Below are positions 37,325-44,976 of a stretch of 64,000 nt of DNA, piece by piece (within the stretch, counting starts at the first letter, position 1; each line of letters begins with the position of its first letter). Both the position numbers and the translations under genes were made by a program. This stretch comes from Lysinibacillus sphaericus (lineage in GTDB: Bacteria; Bacillota; Bacilli; Bacillales_A; Planococcaceae): NCBI RefSeq assembly GCF_006864135.1, contig NZ_SADV01000002.1:186001-250000 (forward strand). The letters are read 5' to 3'. The notes beneath the pieces were generated by a model. It searched no databases. It saw only the letters and a program-made list of their open reading frames with translations, and had not been told where the DNA came from.

Positions 37325-37630
37325 TTAGACACTCATTCGCATTATTTCTTGGTAAGCTTCAATCACCTTATTGCGAACTTCAATTGTTGCATTTAATGTA
37401 ATGCTCGCTTTTTGTGATGCAATCATCACTTCGTGCAACTCTACATCTCCTCCATTAATTAACTTTTGAGTAAGATTGTCAGAAGTAATTTGTTGATCAT
37501 TTACTTTCGATATTGCTTCTTTTAACGAGTTCGCAAAGCTCTGTTGTGCTTCATAAGGTGTCGTTTTAAGTTTATTTGTTTCATTTACAACCTGCGTAGG
37601 TGTCATTTGTGAAACGGACGAAATTGTCAT
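37325..37630 (-). CDS. fliE: Flagellar hook-basal body protein FliE
   Basis: Joins the MS-ring to the rod. It has 101 residues, with the family motif GGDVELHEVMIASQKASI in the C-terminal half. It lies downstream of flgC, and a repeat-filled gap separates it from fliF. Confidence 0.95.
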   Translation of the reverse strand: MTISSVSQMTPTQVVNETNKLKTTPYEAQQSFANSLKEAISKVNDQQITSDNLTQKLINGGDVELHEVMIASQKASITLNATIEVRNKVIEAYQEIMRMSV

Positions 37631-37653
37631 TATGTATCTTCCTTTCTTCTTAT

Positions 37654-38115
37654 TTATCTTCCAATCTCTAAAGCCTTTGTCAGCATGGATTTATTTGCAT
37701 TCAATACAGTTACGTTTGCTTCGTAGGAACGAGTGGCTGACATTAAATCTACCATTTCTTTTAATGGATCTACATTTGGCATATTTACATAGCCATCTGC
37801 ATTTGCATCGGGGTGAGTTGGATCATACACAAGTTTGAAAGGTGTTTCTGTATCCTCTTTTATTTGTGTAACTTTTACGCCGTTACCAACGCCGCTTTTT
37901 GCGTTTTTACCAAGTGCTACATTAAAGAACTTTGAAAACTGTCCCTCTTGCGCTGTAAATGTCACAGACTTCCGACGGTATGGCTCCCACTCCCCATTCA
38001 CTTGTTTAGCTCGCGTTGTATCCATGCCAGCCATATTTGAAGAAATGACATCCATTCGTAAACGCTGTGCTGTTAAAGCTGAGGCAGTGGTATTCATTCC
38101 ATGAAAAATAGACAT
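37654..38115 (-). CDS. flgC: Flagellar proximal rod protein FlgC
   Basis: Rod subunit of 153 residues. The N-terminus MSIFHGMNTTASALTAQRLR and the C-terminal MVDLMSATRSYEANVTVLNA are diagnostic. It is the second gene of the operon, directly after flgB. Confidence 0.97.
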   Translation of the reverse strand: MSIFHGMNTTASALTAQRLRMDVISSNMAGMDTTRAKQVNGEWEPYRRKSVTFTAQEGQFSKFFNVALGKNAKSGVGNGVKVTQIKEDTETPFKLVYDPTHPDANADGYVNMPNVDPLKEMVDLMSATRSYEANVTVLNANKSMLTKALEIGR

Positions 38116-38118
38116 CTA

Positions 38119-38511
38119 TTACCTACCTCCTTTAATAACAGTATTTAATGTGTTTAACTTACCGTTCATACGTTCAATTAATGCGTTGTAATAAATTTGA
38201 TTTTCCGCTAGTTTCGCCTGTTCAGCATCCATATCTACGGCATTACCGTTATTCCGATAACGTAAGCCATTAATATTATTCACACCAGGTGTTGATTGTC
38301 GAATCTCGAAATCATAATGTCTACTATCAGTACGATATGCCGACAGGGACATTTGTTGTTCTTTCTCCAACATATCTTTAAAACTTACACTTTTCGCCTT
38401 ATAGTTCGGCGTATCGACATTCGCAATGTTATTAGCGATTGTTTTATGATTCAAAGTTGCATAAGAAAGTCCGTTTTCCAGGCTACTAATAGTTCCTCCA
38501 AACAAATCCAA
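38119..38511 (-). CDS. flgB: Flagellar proximal rod protein FlgB
   Basis: Rod subunit and first gene of fla/che. The family core is TIANNIANVDTPNYKAKSV. The start is taken as TTG at 38509-38511, giving MDLFGGTISSLENGLSY (130 residues), which aligns with the usual FlgB start. The GAGGTG site is six bases upstream. The longer frame from GTG 38518-38520 uses that same site as its start codon and is less likely. Confidence 0.9.
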   Translation of the reverse strand: MDLFGGTISSLENGLSYATLNHKTIANNIANVDTPNYKAKSVSFKDMLEKEQQMSLSAYRTDSRHYDFEIRQSTPGVNNINGLRYRNNGNAVDMDAEQAKLAENQIYYNALIERMNGKLNTLNTVIKGGR

Positions 38512-38559
38512 AACATTCACCTCATTTATGTATTTCTTTTTTTATCCAATAACCCAATT

Positions 38560-38766
38560 GTAATTAAGATGATACCTAGTGTCTATTGTCTTTTGTCCCT
38601 TTTTGATAGTAAATCAGACCTATTTTTATTCACGAACAACCAGGACAATACTTCTGCACCCCTTGCTACGACAGGCTTCATGGGACACAACACGTATCTA
38701 GTTAATTTACACTACTTGGATAGTGTTTACGGTTTTAGGATTGATTTTTTTCCTTTTTCTTACAAA
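38560..38766 (-). other. Untranslated leader of fla/che, contents unclear
   Basis: This stretch between the SigD-like promoter and flgB has moderate GC (around GTCCCATGAAGCCTGTCGTA). Short frames are open on both strands, including a 32-codon minus-strand frame starting ATGAAGCCTGTC near 38685. No ribosome binding site supports any of them. It also holds an ACACTA/TAGTGT hairpin near 38711-38728. No function recognised. Confidence 0.4.
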
Positions 38767-38793
38767 ACATCGGTAGACACAATGTCTAAATTA
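38767..38793 (-). promoter_or_regulatory. Candidate SigD-type promoter upstream of flgB
   Basis: On the minus strand TAAT (38790-38793), 15 bp, ACCGATGT (38767-38774), against the SigD consensus TAAA-N15-GCCGATAT. The spacing is exact and nine of twelve bases match. It is about 255 bases before flgB and resembles in placement the SigD-dependent fla/che promoter of B. subtilis. Confidence 0.5.
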
Positions 38794-39006
38794 GAGTTCC
38801 TTTTTACTATTCAAGCCCACGCTACCGAGATTGCGAAAAATTCAGAATAGTTATTCTAGACTGTCTTATAAGTAACAATTGGAGCATCTATTTTTTTCAT
38901 TTATGCAAATAGTAATGCGCACTCAAAAAATCTAATTTAGGGAGAAAGCAATGATAATTGCGTCTATAAAGGTCGAAAACTTACCTATAAGAAATGAGAA
39001 AAAGAA

Positions 39007-39033
39007 TTAAAACATAGATTATTTCTCCTCCCT
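39007..39033 (-). other. Shine-Dalgarno plus two-codon minigene at start of fla/che leader
   Basis: On the minus strand AGGGAGGAGA lies just after the predicted transcription start, followed by ATG TTT TAA (39007-39015). It is a strong ribosome landing site with an almost empty reading frame, far upstream of flgB. Confidence 0.45.
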
Positions 39034-39040
39034 ATTTAGT

Positions 39041-39051
39041 ACTATATCACA
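39041..39051 (-). promoter_or_regulatory. Candidate SigA promoter of fla/che (extended -10)
   Basis: On the minus strand TGTGATATAGT is a full TRTGn-extended -10 (TATAGT at 39041-39046). No -35 is seen. The predicted start near 39034 gives a leader of over 500 bases to flgB. It lies downstream of the codY terminators. Confidence 0.6.
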
Positions 39052-39075
39052 GTTCGACTTAATTAGAGCATTGTA

Positions 39076-39090
39076 AATCAGCTGAAAATT
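39076..39090 (-). promoter_or_regulatory. CodY-like box at the fla/che promoter
   Basis: On the minus strand AATTTTCAGCTGATT matches the CodY motif AATTTTCWGAAAATT at 12 of 15 positions. It is centred about 50 bases upstream of the predicted fla/che start. CodY represses fla/che in B. subtilis, and codY is the neighbouring gene here. Confidence 0.5.
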
Positions 39091-39092
39091 TC

Positions 39093-39110
39093 GTCGAATC
39101 CTTGTCGAAT
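39093..39110 (-). promoter_or_regulatory. Direct repeat ATTCGAC at helical spacing upstream of fla/che promoter
   Basis: Two copies of ATTCGAC (39104-39110 and 39093-39099) are 11 bp apart, one helical turn, next to the CodY-like box. This pattern suggests a regulator bound to one face of the DNA. The protein is unknown. Confidence 0.4.
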
Positions 39111-39119
39111 TACGAAAAA

Positions 39120-39160
39120 GTTTAAAAAGGCATCCGGAACATAATTATTCCTGATGCCTT
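39120..39160 (-). terminator. Second codY terminator
   Basis: AAGGCATC and GATGCCTT form the outer stem and GGAA/TTCC the inner stem, followed on the minus strand by TTTTTAAACTTTTT. It lies just before the fla/che promoter elements and closely resembles the hairpin at 39424-39458. Confidence 0.75.
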
Positions 39161-39194
39161 CATGTTACTATTAAGTTTTAGATGTCATATTATA

Positions 39195-39380
39195 TCTTTT
39201 TGCAAAGCGAGGGGATGCTTTCCGTTCCGCCGAGCGCTTACCAAGGGGCGTCCGAGGAGCCGCTTTTTTATCTGCGCAAAAGAGGAAGCATAGCGACAAG
39301 TTCAGGTGTTTGGGCCCCATTGAAAAGTAACTTAAATCCGCATTAAACTCACCATCTATGGAGGTAGGAGACTTCTGTAA
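39195..39380 (+). repeat. Diverged mosaic repeat between the two codY terminators
   Basis: Contains CCGTTCCGCCGAGCGC and GGGGCGTCCGAGGAGCCGC, matching the left half of the 6772 element, and a TTTGGGCCCCATTG segment. A 73-codon minus-strand frame (39171-39392) crosses it but has repeat-derived composition and no ribosome binding site. Confidence 0.5.
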
Positions 39381-39423
39381 CTGCCGTTTCACTTACGTTA
39401 CAAAAGACATTTGATGAAAGAAG

Positions 39424-39458
39424 TTAAAAGGCATCTAGAAAATTCATTCCAGATGCCT
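39424..39458 (-). terminator. First codY terminator
   Basis: AGGCATCT pairs with AGATGCCT, followed on the minus strand by TTTTAACTTCTTT, about 26 bases after the codY stop. Confidence 0.78.
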
Positions 39459-39483
39459 GACACCGTTCCGAAAGAACGTTTTA

Positions 39484-40263
39484 TTATTTCATTTTAATTT
39501 CAGCTAATGCGTTTAAGAATTTACCGTTTAGTACTTTAATGTAAGTACCTTTCATACCTAGAGAGCGAGATTCGATTACACCTGCAGATTCTAGTTTACG
39601 TAATGCGTTTACGATTACTGAACGTGTAATGCCAACTCGGTCTGCAATTTTTGAAGCAACAAGTAAGCCTTCATGGCCGTCAAGCTCTTCAAAGATATGT
39701 TCAATAGCTTCTAACTCACTGTATGAAAGAGAATTAATTGCCATTTGTACAACAGCTTTGCTACGAGCTTCCTCTTCAATTTCCTCAGATTTTTCACGTA
39801 AAATTTCCATACCAACTACTGTTGCACCATACTCAGCTAAAATTAAATCATCATCCTCAAATTGTGAAGATAAACGAGCAAGGATTAATGTACCTAGACG
39901 CTCACCACCACCAACAATTGGAACAATCGTTGTTAATGCATTTTTGAATAGCTCTTTGTTTTCAACAGGGAAAGCAGTATGTTCGTCATTAATATCTAAG
40001 TTTGAAGATGTTCCAGAAATTGTAAATAAACTATGTGTATACGCTTCTGGGAATTGACGCTCTTCGAACATCTTTTTCATACGTTCGTTTTCAATTTGTT
40101 GATGAATTGAAATGCCTAATAGCTTCCCTTTACGGCTTACAATATAAACATTACTGTCTATAATATCTCCTAAAGTATCTGCCATTTCTTTAAAGTTTAC
40201 TGGCTTACCAGCAGATGCTTGAAGCATCGAGTTAATTTTACGCGTTTTTTCTAATAAATTCAT
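39484..40263 (-). CDS. codY: Global nutrient regulator CodY
   Basis: GTP- and branched-chain amino-acid-sensing repressor of stationary-phase genes. An N-terminal GAF ligand domain (about 1-155) is joined to a winged helix-turn-helix ([20 protein letters not shown] at about 204-223). It has 259 residues. The ATG follows AGGAGG. It ends the xerC-hslV-hslU-codY operon, with two terminators after it. Confidence 0.98.
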   Translation of the reverse strand: MNLLEKTRKINSMLQASAGKPVNFKEMADTLGDIIDSNVYIVSRKGKLLGISIHQQIENERMKKMFEERQFPEAYTHSLFTISGTSSNLDINDEHTAFPVENKELFKNALTTIVPIVGGGERLGTLILARLSSQFEDDDLILAEYGATVVGMEILREKSEEIEEEARSKAVVQMAINSLSYSELEAIEHIFEELDGHEGLLVASKIADRVGITRSVIVNALRKLESAGVIESRSLGMKGTYIKVLNGKFLNALAEIKMK

Positions 40264-40350
40264 TATATGTTCCTCCTATAAATAATCCGAAGAGTATTTA
40301 CTTAATATTCTAAAGTTTTTTACAACTGAATGAAACTATTCAGCCTTATA

Positions 40351-41748
40351 TTACAATATAAACTGTGACAAATCTTTGTTTTTTACTATACCCGCAAGTT
40401 TTTGATCTACGTACGCAGCATTAATCGGAATATTTGCAGGCGCAATTTCTGCAGCTTCAAACGATAATTCTTCCAATAAACGCTCTAAAATCGTGTGTAA
40501 ACGTCGAGCTCCAATATTATCGGTCGCTTGATTGACCTCGGTTGCAATTTCTGCAATTCGTTCAATCGCGTCTTCCGTAAAGTTTATTTCCACACCTTCT
40601 GTTTCTAATAATGCCTTGTATTGCAAAATAAGTGATTGGTCAGGCTCTTTCAAAATACGTACAAAATCTTGTTTCGTTAATTTTTCAAGCTCTACTCGGA
40701 TAGGGAATCGGCCTTGTAACTCAGGAATTAAATCTGATGGTTTTGACATATGAAATGCTCCAGCAGCAATGAACAGCATAAAGTCTGTTTTTACAGCACC
40801 GTACTTCGTCGTTACAGTAGAACCTTCAACGATTGGCAGAATATCACGTTGCACACCCTCACGCGATACATTCGCAGAGGAGTTACTATCCTTACTAGCG
40901 ATTTTATCAATCTCATCAATAAAAATAATACCTGACTGTTCAGCTCTCGAAATAGCTTCTTGGGCAACTTCATCTGCATCTATGAGCTTATTCGCTTCCT
41001 CTATTGTTAAAATACGGCGCGCGTCTTTCACTTGTACACGGCGTTTCTTTTGCTTTTTAGGCATCAAATTAGATAACATATCCTGCATGCCACTGTTAGC
41101 TGACATATCCATGCCCGTTCCTTGTAACGCATCGAAAATAGAAGGATTTTGTTCCGTTACTTCAACTGTAACCCATTCATTTTCTAATTTACCATTACGT
41201 AAATCGATAGCGATTTGCGCACGTTTGGAGCGTACTTCAGTTTCTTCAGAGGAATCGTCATTGGCTTGCGGTTCTTTCCCACCAAATAACATTTCAAATG
41301 GGTTTTGCATAGATTGTTTTTTCCGTAAGGAAGGAACCAATAGCTTAACGATGGCTTCGTTTGCCAATTCTTCTGCTTGGTCCTTTACAGACTCCATCAT
41401 TTCTTCTTTTACAAGACGATGAGAAGCTTCTACTACATCACGTACCATTGACTCTACGTCGCGTCCAACGTACCCTACTTCGGTAAACTTTGTTGCTTCT
41501 ACCTTCACAAAAGGTGCATTCGTTAGCTTTGCAATTCTTCGTGCAATTTCTGTTTTCCCGACACCTGTAGGTCCAATCATCAAAATATTTTTTGGAATTA
41601 CCTCAGCCTTCATCTCATCACTTAACAATGAGCGACGATATCGATTACGTAACGCAATAGCTACCGCTCGCTTCGCTTCATTTTGTCCAACGATATAACG
41701 ATCCAAATGCTCAGTAATTTGTCTTGGCGTTAAATTATTTTTTGTCAT
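40351..41748 (-). CDS. hslU: ATP-dependent protease ATPase subunit HslU (ClpY)
   Basis: Hexameric AAA+ unfoldase of the HslVU (CodWX) protease. Walker A is GPTGVGKTE near residue 59, Walker B is in [12 protein letters not shown], and the I domain lies between. It has 465 residues. The ATG overlaps the hslV stop (TAATG), with GGAGG inside hslV. Confidence 0.98.
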   Translation of the reverse strand: MTKNNLTPRQITEHLDRYIVGQNEAKRAVAIALRNRYRRSLLSDEMKAEVIPKNILMIGPTGVGKTEIARRIAKLTNAPFVKVEATKFTEVGYVGRDVESMVRDVVEASHRLVKEEMMESVKDQAEELANEAIVKLLVPSLRKKQSMQNPFEMLFGGKEPQANDDSSEETEVRSKRAQIAIDLRNGKLENEWVTVEVTEQNPSIFDALQGTGMDMSANSGMQDMLSNLMPKKQKKRRVQVKDARRILTIEEANKLIDADEVAQEAISRAEQSGIIFIDEIDKIASKDSNSSANVSREGVQRDILPIVEGSTVTTKYGAVKTDFMLFIAAGAFHMSKPSDLIPELQGRFPIRVELEKLTKQDFVRILKEPDQSLILQYKALLETEGVEINFTEDAIERIAEIATEVNQATDNIGARRLHTILERLLEELSFEAAEIAPANIPINAAYVDQKLAGIVKNKDLSQFIL

Positions 41749-42293
41749 TAGTTAAGCGCCTCCACGATAATATTATGATTCGTAAACACACAGATTTCAG
41801 CAGCGGTTTCTAATGCCGCTTCGGCAATTTCGCGAGCAGACATTGTATCACCCGCATATTTTTTCAAAGCACGACCTGCTGATAGTGCATAATTACCCCC
41901 AGAACCAATTGCCAAAACTCCATCATCCGGTTCAATTACTTCTCCAGTACCTGAAACAAGAAGGAGCGTACTTTTATCCATTACAAGTAGCATCGCCTCT
42001 AATTGACGTAGCATTTTATCACCGCGCCATTGCTTAGCTACTTCAACTGCTGCACGTTGTAAGTTGCCATTGTATTCATTTAACTTTCCTTCAAACATTT
42101 CAAAAAGTGTAAATGCATCGGCAACCGATCCGGCAAATCCGGCAAGTACCTGCCCATTAAACAGACGTCTGACCTTCCTTGCTGTACCCTTCATCACAAC
42201 CGCATTCCCTAGGGTTACTTGACCATCACCTGCCATTGCGCAAGCTCCATTATGATGAACCGCAAATATCGTTGTCGCATGAATTTGTCCCAT
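41748..42293 (-). CDS. hslV: ATP-dependent protease peptidase subunit HslV (ClpQ)
   Basis: Threonine-type peptidase of the HslVU complex. It starts [16 protein letters not shown] and keeps [10 protein letters not shown] and [15 protein letters not shown]. subtilis ClpQ exposes Ser2, but here residue 2 is Gly and the conserved Thr pair is at 7-8, so maturation must differ from simple Met removal or an alternative nucleophile is used. It has 181 residues. Confidence 0.96.
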   Translation of the reverse strand: MGQIHATTIFAVHHNGACAMAGDGQVTLGNAVVMKGTARKVRRLFNGQVLAGFAGSVADAFTLFEMFEGKLNEYNGNLQRAAVEVAKQWRGDKMLRQLEAMLLVMDKSTLLLVSGTGEVIEPDDGVLAIGSGGNYALSAGRALKKYAGDTMSAREIAEAALETAAEICVFTNHNIIVEALN

Positions 42294-42313
42294 TTGCCTT
42301 CCTCCTTAGCTTA

Positions 42314-43213
42314 TTATGCCCTTGGATGAGCATTCATATATGTTTGACGAAGATGCTCTTTTGTTACATGTGTGTAAACTTGTGTAGAAGTTAAATGAGC
42401 GTGACCTAATAACTCCTGCACCGTACGTAAATCTGCGCCATTATTCAATAAATGCGTGGCAAAAGTATGGCGAAGCATATGTGGATATATTTTCGTATGG
42501 AGCGAGGCCTTGTCAATCATTTCAGTTAAAATATGACGTACACCTCGAGGAGTAAGTTCCCCACCGCGCATGTTGACAAACAATTGCTGATGACTTGTGT
42601 TTTTCATCAATCGAGGACGAGCTTGTTCTATGTAATCTAGCATAGCTAAACTCGCAAATTGCCCGAATGGAATGATACGTTCTTTTCGCCCTTTTCCCAT
42701 TACTCTAATAATTGAATAATGGAAATCAATATCTTTTACTTGAATAGAGGTAAGCTCACTTACACGAATACCTGTCGCATATAACAGCTCTAATATAGCC
42801 GTATTTCTTAATGATTTCAAATCATCGCCAACATTCGCATCAAATAGCTGCTTCAACTCTTCTTCATAGAAAAAACTAGGTAAGCGTGATTCTTTTTTGG
42901 GATGATAAAGTGATCGAAATGCCCCATCATCAAATCCGTACTGTCTATTTAGGAAGCGATAGAAGGAGCGTATTGAGGAGATTTTCCTTGATACCGATGA
43001 TCTTGCTCTCTTTTCATCGTACAACTTCGTCACATAAAGACGTGCATGTATATACTCAACACTAGCTAAATCATTTACGCCCTCCGCCTGCAAAAACGCT
43101 AAAAAATCTAGTAGATCCGATTCATACTCCCGCACTGTATGAACAGAGAAGTTTTTTTCAATTTGAATATAAAGCATAAACTGCTCAAGTGCATCTTGGG
43201 ACGAAACTAACAT
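42314..43213 (-). CDS. xerC: Tyrosine recombinase XerC (CodV)
   Basis: Resolves chromosome dimers at dif with XerD. Catalytic residues are R150, K174, H245, R248 (HMLRHTF), H271 and Tyr280 (STQVYTHV). The ATG at 43211-43213 (299 residues) follows GGTGGTG. An in-frame extension of 20 residues upstream lacks family similarity and a binding site. It heads the xerC-hslVU-codY operon, as codV does in B. subtilis. Confidence 0.95.
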   Translation of the reverse strand: MLVSSQDALEQFMLYIQIEKNFSVHTVREYESDLLDFLAFLQAEGVNDLASVEYIHARLYVTKLYDEKRARSSVSRKISSIRSFYRFLNRQYGFDDGAFRSLYHPKKESRLPSFFYEEELKQLFDANVGDDLKSLRNTAILELLYATGIRVSELTSIQVKDIDFHYSIIRVMGKGRKERIIPFGQFASLAMLDYIEQARPRLMKNTSHQQLFVNMRGGELTPRGVRHILTEMIDKASLHTKIYPHMLRHTFATHLLNNGADLRTVQELLGHAHLTSTQVYTHVTKEHLRQTYMNAHPRA

Positions 43214-43260
43214 TAAAAGATTCACCACCAACGAATTATTATAAACCTTTTGTATATTAC

Positions 43261-43397
43261 GGCTCATTACCATAACGTGGGATTGGTTTTTTTGTTCGGG
43301 CTAGTCGCTTTCCCGAGGGCGTCCAGTCTGAACAGGAAACCAATATTTATACATAGCATACGTTTCAACGTCATCCCTAACGTTTGGTGATGAACCC
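43261..43397 (+). repeat. Compact MITE-like element with clear terminal inverted repeats
   Basis: A 137-base element between trmFO and xerC. The left end GGCTCATTACCATAACGT and the right end (reverse complement GGGTTCATCACCAAACGTT) are near-perfect inverted repeats. The interior keeps CGAGGGCGTCC and ATACATAGCATACGTTT but lacks the 41-nt hairpin, so it looks like an internal deletion form. Confidence 0.7.
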
Positions 43398-43493
43398 AAA
43401 TACTTACACCTTGCTATTAAAAATGTACAATTTCGTGTATCTCTTTAGTTTGTCATGTTGGGTATCGTTAATGTAGAAAACATACATATTGAC

Positions 43494-43516
43494 ACTATAC
43501 CTATCTTCATCATATA
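43494..43516 (-). promoter_or_regulatory. Weak candidate promoter of the xerC operon
   Basis: On the minus strand -10 TATAGT (43494-43499) with TTGCTA 15 bp upstream, shorter than ideal. It lies between the trmFO terminator and the repeat at 43261-43397, so the repeat would be in the xerC leader. The remaining gap is AT-rich with no other signal. Confidence 0.35.
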
Positions 43517-43589
43517 GCAAGTGGAAATGTTTATATTTTGAGAAAATCTCCATACAAAATAATAAAATACGTGTAAATTAGCATTTTAC

Positions 43590-43640
43590 CTACAAAAAAG
43601 AAAAAGCCTCTAAGAGTATATCAACTTTTAGAGGCTTTTT
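43590..43640 (-). terminator. Rho-independent terminator after trmFO
   Basis: A 13-bp stem AAAAAGCCTCTAA / TTAGAGGCTTTTT, followed on the minus strand by CTTTTTTG, begins five bases past the trmFO stop. Confidence 0.85.
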
Positions 43641-43644
43641 GCAA

Positions 43645-44958
43645 TCAAATTGTTTGTGAATTCACAAAATTACGAATTGTACTTATTGCACGTGTAGCAT
43701 GCATCTCTGCACGCTCTGGTTTTGAACGACGTCCTGGTGGTAGTTCAGGGAAAATTCCAAAGTTAACGTTCATTGGCTGGAAGTTTTTCGATTGTGCTTC
43801 TGTTATATAACGCGCCATACTTCCTAATGCCGTTTCAAATGGGAAGATAAGTTGTTCTTGTCCTAATGCTAAACGAGCCGCATTAATACCAGCAATTAAA
43901 CCACTACCAGCAGATTCAACATATCCTTCGACACCTGTCATTTGACCAGCGAAGAAAATATTTTTTCGCTCGCGAAGCTGATAAGTTTTCTCTAGAACTT
44001 TTGGTGAATTAATGAACGTATTTCTATGCATAACTCCATAACGAACGATTTCAACATTCTCTAATCCCGGAATTAATTGCAGTACTTCTTTCTGTGGTCC
44101 CCATTTTAAATGAGTTTGGAAGCCAACGATATTGTAAAGAGTTCCTGCTGCATCATCTTGACGTAATTGAACAACAGCATAAGGTCGTTTCCCTGTTTTT
44201 GGATCTTCTAGACCTACTGGTTTCATCGGTCCAAATAACATTGTTTTCTCCCCACGAGCAGCCATTACTTCGATAGGCATACAACCTTCAAAGTAAATTT
44301 CCTTTTCAAATTCTTTTAATGGCACAACCTCTGCTTCGATTAACGCTTGACGGAAACGATCAAATTCTTCCTTTGTCATAGGACAGTTTAAATAAGCTGC
44401 TTCCCCTTTATCGTAACGAGATTTTAAATAAACCTTTTCCATATCGATGCTGTCTTTTTCAATAATTGGTGCTGCTGCATCATAGAAATATAAATAATCT
44501 AAACCTGTTAAGCCCTGAATTTTTTCAGCTAAATCTTTCGATGTTAGTGGTCCTGTGGCAATCACAGTAATGCCTTCTGGAATTTCAGTGACTTCTTCAT
44601 GAATTACTTCGACAAGAGGATGATTTTTCACAGAGTCTGTCACATAGCCCGCAAACTCATGACGATCCACTGCTAATGCACCGCCTGCCGGTACTGAACA
44701 TGCATCTGCTGCCTTCAAAATAACAGAATCTAAAATACGCATTTCTTCTTTAATCACACCTACGGCATTTGTTAATCCATTTGCACGTAATGAGTTTGAA
44801 CAAACAAGCTCTGCAAATTTATCAGTATGGTGTGCTGGAGTTTGCTTTACCGGACGCATTTCATAAAGTTTAACTTTCACACCACGTTGAGCAATTTGCC
44901 AAGCTGCCTCACTGCCCGCAAGACCTGCGCCTATTACATTTACTACTTGTTCAGTCAT
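43645..44958 (-). CDS. trmFO: tRNA (uracil-54-C5) methyltransferase, folate-dependent
   Basis: FAD- and methylene-THF-dependent enzyme that makes m5U54 in the T-loop of tRNA. The FAD-binding [15 protein letters not shown] is at residues 6-20. CSNSLRANG and [13 protein letters not shown] are family motifs. It has 437 residues. The ATG has only a weak site (AGATGG). It follows topA, as in other Bacillales. Confidence 0.97.
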   Translation of the reverse strand: MTEQVVNVIGAGLAGSEAAWQIAQRGVKVKLYEMRPVKQTPAHHTDKFAELVCSNSLRANGLTNAVGVIKEEMRILDSVILKAADACSVPAGGALAVDRHEFAGYVTDSVKNHPLVEVIHEEVTEIPEGITVIATGPLTSKDLAEKIQGLTGLDYLYFYDAAAPIIEKDSIDMEKVYLKSRYDKGEAAYLNCPMTKEEFDRFRQALIEAEVVPLKEFEKEIYFEGCMPIEVMAARGEKTMLFGPMKPVGLEDPKTGKRPYAVVQLRQDDAAGTLYNIVGFQTHLKWGPQKEVLQLIPGLENVEIVRYGVMHRNTFINSPKVLEKTYQLRERKNIFFAGQMTGVEGYVESAGSGLIAGINAARLALGQEQLIFPFETALGSMARYITEAQSKNFQPMNVNFGIFPELPPGRRSKPERAEMHATRAISTIRNFVNSQTI

Positions 44959-44976
44959 GTTCTTACCATCTTTCTA

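Noticed and set aside
38296-38850. Plus-strand open frame of 184 codons opposite flgB and its leader
   Set aside because: It is antisense to a clear flgB gene, has no ribosome binding site and no recognisable domain; the openness comes from the opposite reading of flgB and an AT-rich leader.
39171-39392. Minus-strand frame of 73 codons between the codY terminators
   Set aside because: Its residues derive from the mosaic repeat; no ribosome binding site, and it lies after a terminator.
43489-43518. Plus-strand TTGACA with TATAGC 18 bp later
   Set aside because: It would drive only antisense RNA into trmFO and overlaps a minus-strand -10; a chance match in AT-rich DNA is more likely.
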